Source of the DNA: Streptomyces sp. NBC_00708
Lineage (GTDB): Bacteria > Actinomycetota > Actinomycetes > Streptomycetales > Streptomycetaceae
Direction: 5' to 3'
NCBI GenBank assembly: GCA_036226585.1
Contig: CP108997.1
Location: 620,001-684,000 of the forward strand
Length of the DNA stretch: 64,000 nt
In this document: one piece after another, positions 28,118-37,212 of the stretch
Layout: each line of letters starts with the position of its first letter
How positions within the stretch are numbered: the stretch's first letter is position 1
Translations under genes and position numbers: made by a program
Notes under the pieces: model-generated
Told to the model about the DNA's origin: nothing
Databases searched by the model: none
Seen by the model: the letters and a program-made list of their open reading frames with translations, nothing else

Positions 28118-28121
28118 CCGG

Positions 28122-28343
28122 CTAGGGCTCGGCCCCGGGCATCCCGAGCAGTTGCCGTCCCCAGGCCCGTTCGGCCGCGCTGAGCGGGATCTCGGGGCAC
28201 AGCCGCTCGGGGTGGCCCGGGGGCGGCCCCTCGGCGGGCTCGCTCACCTGCTCGTCGGTGGGCGGGATGTAGACCCAGATCCGACCGAAGGCGATCAATG
28301 AAGAGGCGAAGGACCGCAGATACCGGGCGAGGACGAGGCGCAT
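28122..28343 (-). CDS. Small DUF6059-like protein
   Basis: 73 aa. Begins MRLVLARYLRSFASSLIAFG, a basic amphipathic/hydrophobic helix, then RIWVYIPP and a Pro-rich acidic stretch ending in PERLCPEIPLSAAERAWGRQ. This layout matches, from memory, a small Streptomyces family (DUF6059) often found next to SARP regulators in secondary-metabolite clusters. Divergent from the SARP gene here and convergent with the reductase (4-nt gap). Function unknown; it marks the probable left edge of the cluster. Confidence 0.65.
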   Translation of the reverse strand: MRLVLARYLRSFASSLIAFGRIWVYIPPTDEQVSEPAEGPPPGHPERLCPEIPLSAAERAWGRQLLGMPGAEP

Positions 28344-28516
28344 GTCCCCAGCTTTCCCGCGTAGGCCAAAGCCGCACCAAAGCCGGGCGCCCCCAACGCG
28401 TTTCGGCCAATCGGCATACGTACGCAGTTTCCCCGATGTGCGGACAGGCGCACTCCCTCGAAAGTGACTGGAGCCGGATACACGAAAATCCGTTCCCCCT
28501 ATCGCACGAGGTATCG

Positions 28517-29290
28517 ATGCGCTACGAACTGCTCGGCCCCCTCCGCGTCTCCCACGACGGCCGGGGCTGCACCCTCAGCGCCCCCAAGATGGAAATGACC
28601 CTGGCCACCCTGCTCGTCGGGGCCGGACGCGTGACCACCAAGGATCAGATCATCGAGGAGCTGTGGGGGTCGGGGCCGCCCCGGCGCGCCTCGGCCGCCG
28701 TCCATGTCTATCTCTCGCAGCTGCGCAAGTTCCTCACGGCCACCGGCGGCGACGGCGGCAGCGCCATCGTCACCAAGCCGTCGGGCTATCTGATGCGGCT
28801 CGACGGAGCGGGCTACGACGTCGACGACTTCCGGACAGCCGTGCGGGAGGGCCGTGGCCTCCAGCAGGCCGGACGGTACGAGGCCGCGCTCGACGCCTTC
28901 GGGCGGGCGCTGTCCCTGGTGCGCGGCCCGGTGCTCGACGGCACGCCCGAGGGCCCGGTGCTGACCCGCTTCGCCACCTGGGTCGAGGAGGAACGGCTCG
29001 CCTGCCTGGAGCTGTCCGTCGAGGCCAGTACGGCGCTCGGCCGGCACCGGGAGGTCATCGGTCTGCTGAACACCCTCACCGCCGAATATCCGCTGCGGGA
29101 GTCCTTCTACCGCCAGCTGATGCTGGTCCTGTACCGCTCGGAGCGGCAGGCGGAGGCGTTGCAGGTCTACCGCTCGGCGCAGCGCGTCCTGAGGTCCGAA
29201 CTGGGTCTGGAGCCCTGCCGGTCGCTGCGCCGGCTGCACCAGGCGATCCTCACGTCGGACCGGCTCCTCGACCTGCCGATGGCGAGCTGA
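28517..29290 (+). CDS. SARP family pathway-specific activator (AbyI/AbyR type)
   Basis: 257 aa, the length of a minimal SARP. An N-terminal OmpR-like winged helix (MRYELLGPLRVSHDG, KMEMTLATLLVGAGRVTTKD, AVHVYLSQLRKFL) spans 1-95, followed by a bacterial transcriptional activation domain (YDVDDFRTAVREGRGLQQAG through LEPCRSLRRLHQAIL). SARPs bind direct heptamer repeats near -35 boxes and activate antibiotic genes. The thioesterase gene starts 1 nt after its stop, so the SARP heads the operon SARP-TE-MPE-PPTase. Confidence 0.92.
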   Translation: MRYELLGPLRVSHDGRGCTLSAPKMEMTLATLLVGAGRVTTKDQIIEELWGSGPPRRASAAVHVYLSQLRKFLTATGGDGGSAIVTKPSGYLMRLDGAGYDVDDFRTAVREGRGLQQAGRYEAALDAFGRALSLVRGPVLDGTPEGPVLTRFATWVEEERLACLELSVEASTALGRHREVIGLLNTLTAEYPLRESFYRQLMLVLYRSERQAEALQVYRSAQRVLRSELGLEPCRSLRRLHQAILTSDRLLDLPMAS

Positions 29291-29291
29291 C

Positions 29292-30068
29292 GTGGCCACC
29301 GGACACCGGGACGCCTGGCTGCGCCGCTATCACCCCACGGACGCCCGCGCCGAGCTGGTCTGCTTCCCGCACGCGGGCGGCGCGGCGGGGTTCTGGCGTC
29401 CGCTGTCCGCCGCCGTACATCCCTCGCTGGACGTGCGGGCCGTGCAGTACCCGGGCCGGCAGGACCGGTACCGCGAACCGCCCGTCGCCGATCTGCACCG
29501 GCTCGCCGACCTGATCGCCGAGGCGCTGGAGACCGGGCCGCCGCCGGCCGGACCGCGCGTCTTCCTCGGGCACAGCATGGGCGCCTCGCTCGCGCACGAG
29601 GTGGCACTGAGGCTGTCCGGGACGGGCGGCCACGCCCCGGTGGCGCTGATCGTGTCCGGCCGGCGGGCGCCCTCGCGCCTCGGGGCCGGTGAACGGCTGG
29701 ACACCGACGAGGCGTTGATCGCGCGGGTCCGGTCGCTCGGCGGCACGGACCCCGCCGTGCTGGCCGATCCCGATCTGCTCGACCTGGTCCTGCCGGCGCT
29801 GCGCGGCGACTACGCCGCCCTCGCCGGGTACGAGCCCAGCGGCGGACTGCTGGCGTGCCCGGTCGTCGCCCTCACCGGCGACGACGACCCGGAGGCGCCG
29901 CCGGAGGACGTACGGGCGTGGTCCGAGCACACCGCGGGCCCGTTCGAGCTGCGGGTCCTGACGGGCGGCCACTTCTGCCTGAACGAACACCTGCCGGCCG
30001 TCGCGGAACTCGCCGTCGCGCTGTCCGCCGCCGTCCCCGCGCACGGGCGGGCGGTGGGGCCGTCGTGA
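29292..30068 (+). CDS. Type II thioesterase (editing; AbyT type)
   Basis: 258 aa, alpha/beta hydrolase of the RifR/GrsT family. Nucleophile GHSMGA (Ser95), Asp in TGDDDPEAP (~199) and His227 (GGHFCL) complete the triad, and CFPHAGGAAGFWRPL is the typical oxyanion region. It removes aberrant acyl groups from PKS carrier proteins. Starts with GTG 1 nt after the SARP stop and overlaps the next gene by 4 nt (GTGA), so translation is coupled. Confidence 0.93.
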   Translation: MATGHRDAWLRRYHPTDARAELVCFPHAGGAAGFWRPLSAAVHPSLDVRAVQYPGRQDRYREPPVADLHRLADLIAEALETGPPPAGPRVFLGHSMGASLAHEVALRLSGTGGHAPVALIVSGRRAPSRLGAGERLDTDEALIARVRSLGGTDPAVLADPDLLDLVLPALRGDYAALAGYEPSGGLLACPVVALTGDDDPEAPPEDVRAWSEHTAGPFELRVLTGGHFCLNEHLPAVAELAVALSAAVPAHGRAVGPS

Positions 30069-30928
30069 GCGGGGCCGGGAGCCTGCTGGCCATCAGCGAT
30101 CTGCATGTGGCCTTCGACGACAACCGGACGGTGCTGGAGGGACTGCGCCCGGACCATCCGGACGACTGGCTGCTGGTGGCCGGGGACGTCGGTGAGATCG
30201 CCGGCGATGTCGCCCGCGCGCTGGAGCTGCTGAGCCGGCGCTTCGCCAAGGTGGTGTGGGTGCCGGGCAACCACGAGCTGTGGACGCACCGCCAGGACCC
30301 GCTGCCGCTGCGCGGCCGGAGCAGGTACGAACACCTCGTGCGGATCTGCCGCGACCTGGGGGTGGTGACGCCCGAGGACCCGTACCCGGTGTGGCGGGGC
30401 CCGGGAGGCCCGGTGACGGTGGCGCCGCTGTTCGTCCTGTACGACTACACCTTCCGGCCGCCGGGGACCCGGAGCCGCGACGAGGCGCTGGAACGGGCCC
30501 GCGCGAGCGGCGTCGTCGGGACCGACGAGGCACTGCTGCACCCCGATCCGTACCCCTCGATCGACGCCTGGTGCCGGGCACGCCTGGCGCTGACGGAACG
30601 CCGGCTCGCGGCGCTGGCGCCCGGGACCGAAACGGTGCTGGTCAACCACTTCCCGCTGGTCCGCGAGCCCACCCGGATCCTGCGCCACCCGGAGTTCGCC
30701 CTGTGGTGCGGCACCGAGGCCACGGCGGACTGGCACCAGCGGTTCCACGCCCGCGCCGTGGTGTACGGGCATCTGCACATCCCGCGCACCACCTGGCACG
30801 ACGGGGTCCGCTTCGAGGAGGTGTCGGTGGGCTACCCACGGGAGTGGCGCCGCCGGGACGGAGGGCCGGGCCGGCCCCGCGTCGTCCTGCCCGGCGCGGC
30901 ACCGGACGGACCGGAGGTCCGGCGGTGA
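30065..30928 (+). CDS. Metallophosphoesterase
   Basis: 287 aa, calcineurin-like phosphoesterase. Metal-binding motifs in order: DLH (Asp12, His14), GDVGE, GNHELW, a later NHFPLV and C-terminal GHLHIP. It should be a cytoplasmic dinuclear-metal hydrolase of a phosphomonoester or diester. It is locked between thioesterase and phosphopantetheinyl transferase genes by GTGA overlaps on both sides, so it belongs to the biosynthetic operon, but its substrate is unknown. Confidence 0.85.
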   Translation: MSGAGSLLAISDLHVAFDDNRTVLEGLRPDHPDDWLLVAGDVGEIAGDVARALELLSRRFAKVVWVPGNHELWTHRQDPLPLRGRSRYEHLVRICRDLGVVTPEDPYPVWRGPGGPVTVAPLFVLYDYTFRPPGTRSRDEALERARASGVVGTDEALLHPDPYPSIDAWCRARLALTERRLAALAPGTETVLVNHFPLVREPTRILRHPEFALWCGTEATADWHQRFHARAVVYGHLHIPRTTWHDGVRFEEVSVGYPREWRRRDGGPGRPRVVLPGAAPDGPEVRR

Positions 30929-31635
30929 TCGGCGCGCTGCTGCCCGTGGGGGCGGTGGGGGCGGAGGTGTACGGCGATCCGGCCGGGGCGCGGCTGCATC
31001 CGGCGGAGGAGGCCGCGATGGCGCACGCGGTGGCCTCGCGCCGCCGGGAGTTCACCTCCGTACGTCATTGCGCGCGCCTCGCACTCGCGCAACTCGGCAT
31101 CGGATACGCGCCGTTGGTACCGGGGCGGCTGGGTGCTCCGCGCTGGCCGGACGGGGTGGCCGGGAGCATGACGCACTGCACGGGCTACCGGGCAGCCGCC
31201 GTGGCGCGGACCGGGGTGCTGGCCTCCGTCGGCATCGACGCCGAACCGGACCGCCCGCTGAAGCCGGGCATGCTGGAGGCCGTCGCCCTCCCGGCCGAGC
31301 GGGCGCGGCTGGCGGAACTGGCGTCCGGCCGGCCCGGGGTGGCGTGGGACCGGCTGCTGTTCAGCGCCAAGGAAGCGGTGTACAAGGCGTGGTTCCCGCT
31401 GACCGGGCGGCTGCTCGACTTCCCGGAGGCGGAGATCCGCATCGACGCCGGGGGCACCTTCCGGGCGGTGCTGCTGGTGCCCGGCCCCGTGGTCGGGGGC
31501 CGGGCGGTCCGGGTCCTGCACGGCCGGTGGGCGGCCGGCCGGGGGCTGCTGGTCACCGCGGCCGGGGTGCCTCAGCCGGCCAGGGCCATCAGCCGGACGA
31601 GTGCGGCGCGCGAGTTCACGCCCAGTTTGCTGTAG
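30925..31635 (+). CDS. 4'-phosphopantetheinyl transferase (Sfp/EntD type)
   Basis: 236 aa. Family motifs: SMTHCTGYRAAAVA, the Mg-binding GIDAEPDRPL and FSAKEAVYKAW. It converts apo carrier proteins to the holo form with CoA, here presumably the PKS ACPs and the stand-alone glyceryl ACP. GTG start overlaps the metallophosphoesterase stop. Its last ~21 codons (31572-31635) lie antisense to the end of the LAL regulator gene. Confidence 0.92.
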   Translation: MIGALLPVGAVGAEVYGDPAGARLHPAEEAAMAHAVASRRREFTSVRHCARLALAQLGIGYAPLVPGRLGAPRWPDGVAGSMTHCTGYRAAAVARTGVLASVGIDAEPDRPLKPGMLEAVALPAERARLAELASGRPGVAWDRLLFSAKEAVYKAWFPLTGRLLDFPEAEIRIDAGGTFRAVLLVPGPVVGGRAVRVLHGRWAAGRGLLVTAAGVPQPARAISRTSAAREFTPSLL

Positions 31636-34313
31636 ATGTGCGTCAGGTGGACGTCCACGGTGCGCGGGCTGACCCGGAGCCGGCCGGCGATGTCCTTCGT
31701 CTTCAGCCCCTCACCGGCGAGTTCGGCGACCTCCCGCTCGCGCAGGGTCAGCTCGCCGAGCCCGCTGTCCTCCCGCCGGTCCGTCATCTGCCCTGCGGCG
31801 CGGGCCAGTTCGCGGGCACGGGCGCCCGCGGGGCTGGCATCGCCGAACAGCAGCCGCGCCTCCTCGTAGCAGGCGGCGGCCTCCGCCGGGAGCTCCCGGC
31901 CCATCAGGGCGTGGCCCCGGGCCAGCAGCGCGTGCCCGCTCTGTTCGACCAGGCCGACGGCGGACGCGGCCTCGGTGGCGCGCTCGGCCCAGACGTCCAG
32001 GCTGTCCGCACCGGCCCCGGTCTGGACGGCCGCGGCGGCGAGCAGTTCGTAGTTGCGGGCCGCGAACACGGCGACGGGCTCGGCCACCCGCCACGCCTCC
32101 CGCTCGGGCAGCAGCAGGGCCAGTGCGGCACCGGGCTCGCCCGAGGCGAGCGCGGCCTCGGCGAGCAGCAGCGCGTTGAGCGGCGTCCGTGGCTCCGGGG
32201 CGGTCCGTTCGGCGGGCGCCGGGGCGGGGCGCGGTGAGGTGCGGCCGAGCTGGGCCCAGGCGGCGGCGCTCACCGCGTCGGACAGCGCGGCATGGTCGCC
32301 GCGGCCCATGACACGGGCGACGGCGGTGCCCTCCCGCACCGCGCCGAGCGCGTCGGCGAGCCGGCCGCTCTGGTAGTGGACGTACCCGAGCGTGTCGAGC
32401 AGCGGCGGCAGCAGGTGCGCGTCGCCCCGGTCACGCGCGGCGGTCAGGGCGCGTTCGGCGTGGCCGTAGGCGGGCCCGTACCAGCCCATGAGCGCCTCGG
32501 CCCAGCTGAGGACCAGCAGGTGGCCCGCCTCCGCGTCGCCCGCGGGCCGGCCGGTGTCCAGCTCGTCCAGGGCGTGGGCGGCGGCGTCGAGCGACATCTC
32601 GGCCGCGCACATGTCGGCGTCGAGCACCGCGCACAGCCCGGCGAGGCTGAGGGCGCCGCCCAGGGTGACGGGGTCGGCGCCGTCCGTGCGGTGCGCGAGG
32701 ACCTCGACGTCGGTGCGGGCGGGGACCTGGCCCGCCAGCACCTTGGCCAGCTGCTGGTGGACCCGCAGCAGCAGGCCCGCACCGGCCGAAGCGGCCTGTG
32801 CGGCGGGGAGTTCGGCGGCCAGCAGCGCCTGCGCCCCCTCGTCGTGCCCGGTCCCGGCGAGCACGGCGGCGAGGAAGGCGGCGGTACGGGCGCGGACGTC
32901 CGGGGTGCGGCCGTCGGGCCCGGCGAGGATGTCCGCGCGCAGCGCCATGACGCCTTCGGCGTCGCCCTCCCCGGCCAGGGCCCGCACCACCTGCTTCCAC
33001 AGCTCGGTGCGGGGGCCTCCGGCGTCGCCGCCGTCGCCGGTCCTGCGCCACAGCCGGAGCGCGGCCGTCAGCCAGTGGGCCGCGTCCGCCGCCCGGCCGG
33101 CCTGGACACAGGTGCGGGCCGCGGCGGCCAGGACCTCGCCGTCCGCCGGGCGGACACCCGATCCCGCGCGTTCGATGTGCGGGGCGATGTCGAGGGCGGG
33201 CAGGCCGAGCCGGGTGAGCCGGTCCCTGGCCCTGCGGTGCGCGGCCGAGCGCCAGCAGGGGTCGGCGTCGGCGTACAGGCAGCCCCTGAGCAGCGGATGG
33301 CGGAAGGCCAGGACGCCGGGGCGGTCCGTGGCGCGGACCAGATCGCGGCGGCGCAGGCCGGAGAGCTCCCGGCAGGCCTCGTCGCGGGTCGTCCCGGCCA
33401 CCTCGGCGACGGCGTCGATGTCGAAGACACTGCCGAGCACCGCCGCCGCGTGCACCACGGTGCGGGCGGCGTCGCCGAGGAGTGCGGTCTCCGCGAGCAG
33501 CCGGGCGCCGAGCGCGCTGGAGGTCCAGAGGTCGAGGGCGTCCCCGGTCTGGGCGCCGGCCTCGGCGAGGGCCTTGAGGTAGAGGGGATTGCCCCCGCTG
33601 CGGGCGTACAGGCTCTTCAGTTCCGGGTGGCCGGGGCCGGGGCCGAGGAGTGCGCCGCACTGCTCCTCGGTCAGGGCCCCGAGGCCGATGGTCTCGACCG
33701 CCCCGAGTTCACCGCCCTGCTGGAGGAGGGCGCGCAGCGGCACGGTGGCCTGTCGGGGCCGGTGGGCGACGACGACCATCAGACCCCGGTCGAGCGGCCA
33801 GCGGATCAGGGTCTCCAGGAGCCCGGCCGAGCCGGGGTCGGCCCAGTGGAAGTCGTCCAGGACGAGCAGGGTGCCGGCCGGTGCGGCGGCGGGCCCGGCC
33901 GCGAGCAGGCGGCGGACCTGGGCGAGGAACGGGGAACGCCAGGTGCCCTGTTCGGCTCCGGGCGGGAGGTCGGTGAGCGCGTCGACGAGCGCGGCGGTGG
34001 CCGAGGTCTCCGCTCCCGGCCGGGCCGCGGTGCTCTGCCAGATGGTGAGGGCCTGTACGAGGGGGTGGAACGGCACCCGGGTCTCGGCCTCGGTGCAGCG
34101 GCCGTGGAGCACGGTCACTCCGTGGGCGCGGGCCTCCTGGGCGAGGGCGGTGAGAAGTCTGGTCTTGCCGGCTCCGGGGTCGCCCGTCAGTTCCACGATC
34201 GCCGGGCGTCCGTCGCGGGCCGCCCGCACGAGGCCGGTGAGCCGCGCCCACTCGGCGGTGCGGACGACGGCTGCGGTGCCGGTGCCCGGTCCGGTGATGG
34301 TGGTGATGCCCAT
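31572..34313 (-). CDS. LAL-type LuxR transcriptional regulator (AbyH type)
   Basis: 913 aa, large ATP-binding LuxR family. Walker A GDPGAGKT at residues 44-51, Walker B LLVLDDFHW, a long TPR-like middle, and a C-terminal LuxR HTH (LTLREREVAELAGEGLKTKD, VSPRTVDVHLTHIYSKLGV). Such proteins activate modular PKS clusters. The ATG at 34313 follows GGAAGGGA; an upstream in-frame ATG at 34373 lacks support. Divergent from the Rhs-type gene with 247 bp between. Confidence 0.93.
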   Translation of the reverse strand: MGITTITGPGTGTAAVVRTAEWARLTGLVRAARDGRPAIVELTGDPGAGKTRLLTALAQEARAHGVTVLHGRCTEAETRVPFHPLVQALTIWQSTAARPGAETSATAALVDALTDLPPGAEQGTWRSPFLAQVRRLLAAGPAAAPAGTLLVLDDFHWADPGSAGLLETLIRWPLDRGLMVVVAHRPRQATVPLRALLQQGGELGAVETIGLGALTEEQCGALLGPGPGHPELKSLYARSGGNPLYLKALAEAGAQTGDALDLWTSSALGARLLAETALLGDAARTVVHAAAVLGSVFDIDAVAEVAGTTRDEACRELSGLRRRDLVRATDRPGVLAFRHPLLRGCLYADADPCWRSAAHRRARDRLTRLGLPALDIAPHIERAGSGVRPADGEVLAAAARTCVQAGRAADAAHWLTAALRLWRRTGDGGDAGGPRTELWKQVVRALAGEGDAEGVMALRADILAGPDGRTPDVRARTAAFLAAVLAGTGHDEGAQALLAAELPAAQAASAGAGLLLRVHQQLAKVLAGQVPARTDVEVLAHRTDGADPVTLGGALSLAGLCAVLDADMCAAEMSLDAAAHALDELDTGRPAGDAEAGHLLVLSWAEALMGWYGPAYGHAERALTAARDRGDAHLLPPLLDTLGYVHYQSGRLADALGAVREGTAVARVMGRGDHAALSDAVSAAAWAQLGRTSPRPAPAPAERTAPEPRTPLNALLLAEAALASGEPGAALALLLPEREAWRVAEPVAVFAARNYELLAAAAVQTGAGADSLDVWAERATEAASAVGLVEQSGHALLARGHALMGRELPAEAAACYEEARLLFGDASPAGARARELARAAGQMTDRREDSGLGELTLREREVAELAGEGLKTKDIAGRLRVSPRTVDVHLTHIYSKLGVNSRAALVRLMALAG

Positions 34314-34560
34314 GTCGGCAGGTCCCTTCCCCCGGTCTGCATGGCCGCTCTCCCGGCGCACAGAGACACCCAACTGCTTCGGCCCCCGTCAGAGTAGGCG
34401 CGGGTGACGGCGTGAATCGCTCTGTAACAGAACTTTCATGGACCGTTCCGGGTGGGCGCGGCCCGTGGCCTTAGCAGTGCTTTAGACCTCCCCGGCAGCC
34501 TGACGGACATCGCAACCCCCGCTGATTCACCGCCCAGCCGGTCCAGTTGAGGAGCCGCCC

Positions 34561-37212
34561 GTGCCCACGCCCCGGGACCTTCCCGCCCATCGCGCCGTGC
34601 GGCGCCTGCCCATCGGAGATCTCTGCGAGCTGCTGGTCGGCCTGCACGAGGGCGAACTGATGGTGCGTCAGCTGGACCTGGTGGTCGCCGGGGGCTCCCG
34701 CCCGCTGCGCCTGGTGCGCGAGTACCGCAGCCATTCCCGGGTGGAGCTGGGGTTCGGTCCCGGCTGGTCGTACACGGCGGGTCCCGGCTTCGAGCCGGAC
34801 ACCGGGGGCGAGCCGGTGACGGTCACCGACGCCCGGGGCCGGGTGGTGTCGCTGCACCGTGACGCCGAGGGCCTGGTGTCGAAGATCGTCGACCCGCTGG
34901 GGGCCGAGGCCGCGTCGTTCGCGTACGACCGTGCCGGCCGGCTGGAGCGGCACACCGGAGCGGACGGGGCGACCACCGCCTTCCTGTGGGACGCGGACGG
35001 CCGGCTGGTGCGCGTGACCGATCCGCTCGGCGACGCCGTGGAGATCTCCTACGACGGCATGTTCGCGGTCTCGGAGCTCGCGTGGACCGGCCCCGGCGGC
35101 CGGGCCCGTACGGCCTTCGACTACGGGACGGACCGCACGGTGGTGACCGGGCCCACGGGCCTGCGCACGGGCTATGTCTTCGACGGGCTGGGCCGTCCGA
35201 CGGCCGTGGAGTACCCGTCGGGCCAGGTGCTCGCCCGTACCCGGGACGCCGGTGGCCGCCGGGTCTCCGTCACCGACACCACCGGCGCGACGCTCACCCG
35301 GACCTATGACGAGCAGGGGCGGCCGGTGTCGCTGCGGCTGCCGACGGGGGCGCTGTCCCGGGTCACGTACACCCCGCTGGAGGGCGGCGGGACGCTCACC
35401 GCGCTGCGCGGTCCGCTGGGCAACGAACTGCTGCTGGAGCAGGACGCGGCGGGCCGCCCGGTCCGCAGCCGCGCGGCCGGCCGGGGCGCGGACGTGGACC
35501 GGCGGAGCTACGACCCGGTCCACGGCGGGCTCACGGAGCTCACCGACGGCAACGGTGCCCGGACCCGTTTCGGCTACGACGAGGCGGGCGACCTCACCTC
35601 CGTCACCCCGCCCGCCCCGCTCGGCCGCACGGTCTTCGGCTACGACGGGCTGTCCCGGATCACGTCGGTGACCAGCGGGGCCGGTGACCGCATCGGCCAC
35701 CGCTACGACCCGGCGGGCCGGCTGACGGAGGTCACCGACGAGAACGCGGGGCGGACGCTGCTCGTGCTGGCGCGCGACGCGCTCGGCCGGGTGGTCCGCA
35801 AGTCCGGACCCGGCTGGTCCTACGCGTTCGACTGGGTCAGGACGGCGCGCGGCGACCGTCCGGCGGCCTCGGTCCGCACCGGCGAGGCGGGCTCCGCGCC
35901 GGAGCGGACCGAGGCGGCGTACGACTCCGAGGGCGCGCTGACCTCGTTCACCACCCCGGGCGGCACCACCCGCTACGGCCTGGACGGCGCGGGCCGCACC
36001 GAGTCCGTCACCACCCCGGCCGGCCGTACCGCGCGCTTCGTCCGCGATGCCGCGGGCCGCCCGGTACGGGTCGAACTGGGCGCGGCCGTACAGGAGATCC
36101 GGTACGACGCGTCCGGCCGCAGGACCGCCCTGACGGTGCGCGGGCCGGGCGGCGAGGAACTGCTGTCGGCGGAGTACGGGTACAGCTCGGGCGGCGGAGC
36201 GGACAGCGATCTGCTGCGGTGGGCGGTGACCGACGGGGAGTTCACCGGCTACGCGTACGACGGGCTCGGGCGCCTCGTGCGGGCGGGCGACACCACGTTC
36301 GCGTACGACGGCGCCCACCATCTGCGCCGGCTGGGGACCACGGAGTTCACGCTCAACGAGGCGGGCCAGGTCGCGCGGTTCGGCGACACCCTGTTCGCGT
36401 ACGACGGGGCGGGCAACTTCACCGAGGAGACGAATCCGACCGGCTCGTTCCGCTACAGCGCCACCCACCAGACGCTGACCGGGGTCTTCGGTGGCGTCCA
36501 GGTCGTGGACGTGAGCTACGACGGCCTCGGCCAGGAGACGCCGCGCCGCATCACCGAGACCACCGTGGACGGGCGCACCGTCACCCATGTGCTGACCCAC
36601 TCCGCGCTCGGCATCGTGCGCACCGACGACGACGGGGTGGTGACCGACTATGTGCGCACCCCCGACGGCACCCTGCTCGCCGTGCTCACCGCCGCCGGCC
36701 GCCACTACTGGGCCGTGACCGACCAGCAGGGTTCCGTCCTCGCGCTGATCGACGAGGAGGGCGCGCTCGCCGCCCGCTACCGCTACACCGCGCACGGCGC
36801 GGTCACGGCGTCGGGCGACGCGGCGGCGGCGAACCCCTTCCGCTACCGGGGCGCGTACCAGCTGCTGCGCAGCGCGCACCTCCTGGACCACCACCTCTAC
36901 AACGGGTTCTGGGGGCGTTTCACGCAGCCGGACCCGACGGGCGCCCAGTACGCCCCGTACACCTTCTCCGACAACGACCCGGTGAACAGCGGGACATGGA
37001 CGCGGCACGGCTTCTGGTCGGTGCTCGCCCGCCCGCAGGAGCCCGCCGCGGAGGTCTTCTTCCCGTCGGCGCACTCCCCGGACGCGGCCGCCGCCGCGAC
37101 GGCCGCGCTCACCGGTCCCGGCGCGCATCTCGCGGCGCCTCCCCTGATCGCCCGGACGTCACCGTCCCGGGCCGTAACCCCTTCCTATCGAGAGGAATCG
37201 TCAGATGGCTGA
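34561..37212 (+). CDS. Rhs/YD-repeat protein without toxin domain, in the biosynthetic cluster
   Basis: 883 aa. An N-terminal DUF6531-like segment (LVREYRSHSRVELGFGPGWS) leads into ~25 YD-type repeats (FAYDRAGRLERHTG, FGYDEAGDLTSVTP, HRYDPAGRLTEVTDE and others). An Rhs core end follows (YRYTAHGAV, LYNGFWGRFTQPDPTG) and a ~60-residue Pro/Ala-rich tail. No signal peptide, no PAAR/VgrG neighbour and no recognisable C-terminal toxin, unlike polymorphic toxins. GTG start with GAGGAG 8 nt upstream. Its 3' end overlaps the Diels-Alderase gene by 8 nt, so the two are co-transcribed and probably coupled. Role in the pathway unknown; a shell-like or scaffold protein is one guess. Confidence 0.85.
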   Translation: MPTPRDLPAHRAVRRLPIGDLCELLVGLHEGELMVRQLDLVVAGGSRPLRLVREYRSHSRVELGFGPGWSYTAGPGFEPDTGGEPVTVTDARGRVVSLHRDAEGLVSKIVDPLGAEAASFAYDRAGRLERHTGADGATTAFLWDADGRLVRVTDPLGDAVEISYDGMFAVSELAWTGPGGRARTAFDYGTDRTVVTGPTGLRTGYVFDGLGRPTAVEYPSGQVLARTRDAGGRRVSVTDTTGATLTRTYDEQGRPVSLRLPTGALSRVTYTPLEGGGTLTALRGPLGNELLLEQDAAGRPVRSRAAGRGADVDRRSYDPVHGGLTELTDGNGARTRFGYDEAGDLTSVTPPAPLGRTVFGYDGLSRITSVTSGAGDRIGHRYDPAGRLTEVTDENAGRTLLVLARDALGRVVRKSGPGWSYAFDWVRTARGDRPAASVRTGEAGSAPERTEAAYDSEGALTSFTTPGGTTRYGLDGAGRTESVTTPAGRTARFVRDAAGRPVRVELGAAVQEIRYDASGRRTALTVRGPGGEELLSAEYGYSSGGGADSDLLRWAVTDGEFTGYAYDGLGRLVRAGDTTFAYDGAHHLRRLGTTEFTLNEAGQVARFGDTLFAYDGAGNFTEETNPTGSFRYSATHQTLTGVFGGVQVVDVSYDGLGQETPRRITETTVDGRTVTHVLTHSALGIVRTDDDGVVTDYVRTPDGTLLAVLTAAGRHYWAVTDQQGSVLALIDEEGALAARYRYTAHGAVTASGDAAAANPFRYRGAYQLLRSAHLLDHHLYNGFWGRFTQPDPTGAQYAPYTFSDNDPVNSGTWTRHGFWSVLARPQEPAAEVFFPSAHSPDAAAAATAALTGPGAHLAAPPLIARTSPSRAVTPSYREESSDG

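Noticed and set aside
34561..37212. Interpreting the Rhs protein as a contact-dependent or T6SS toxin
   Set aside because: No signal peptide, no PAAR/VgrG/Tc partners, no toxin domain after the core, and no immunity gene; the downstream gene is the AbyU-type cyclase.
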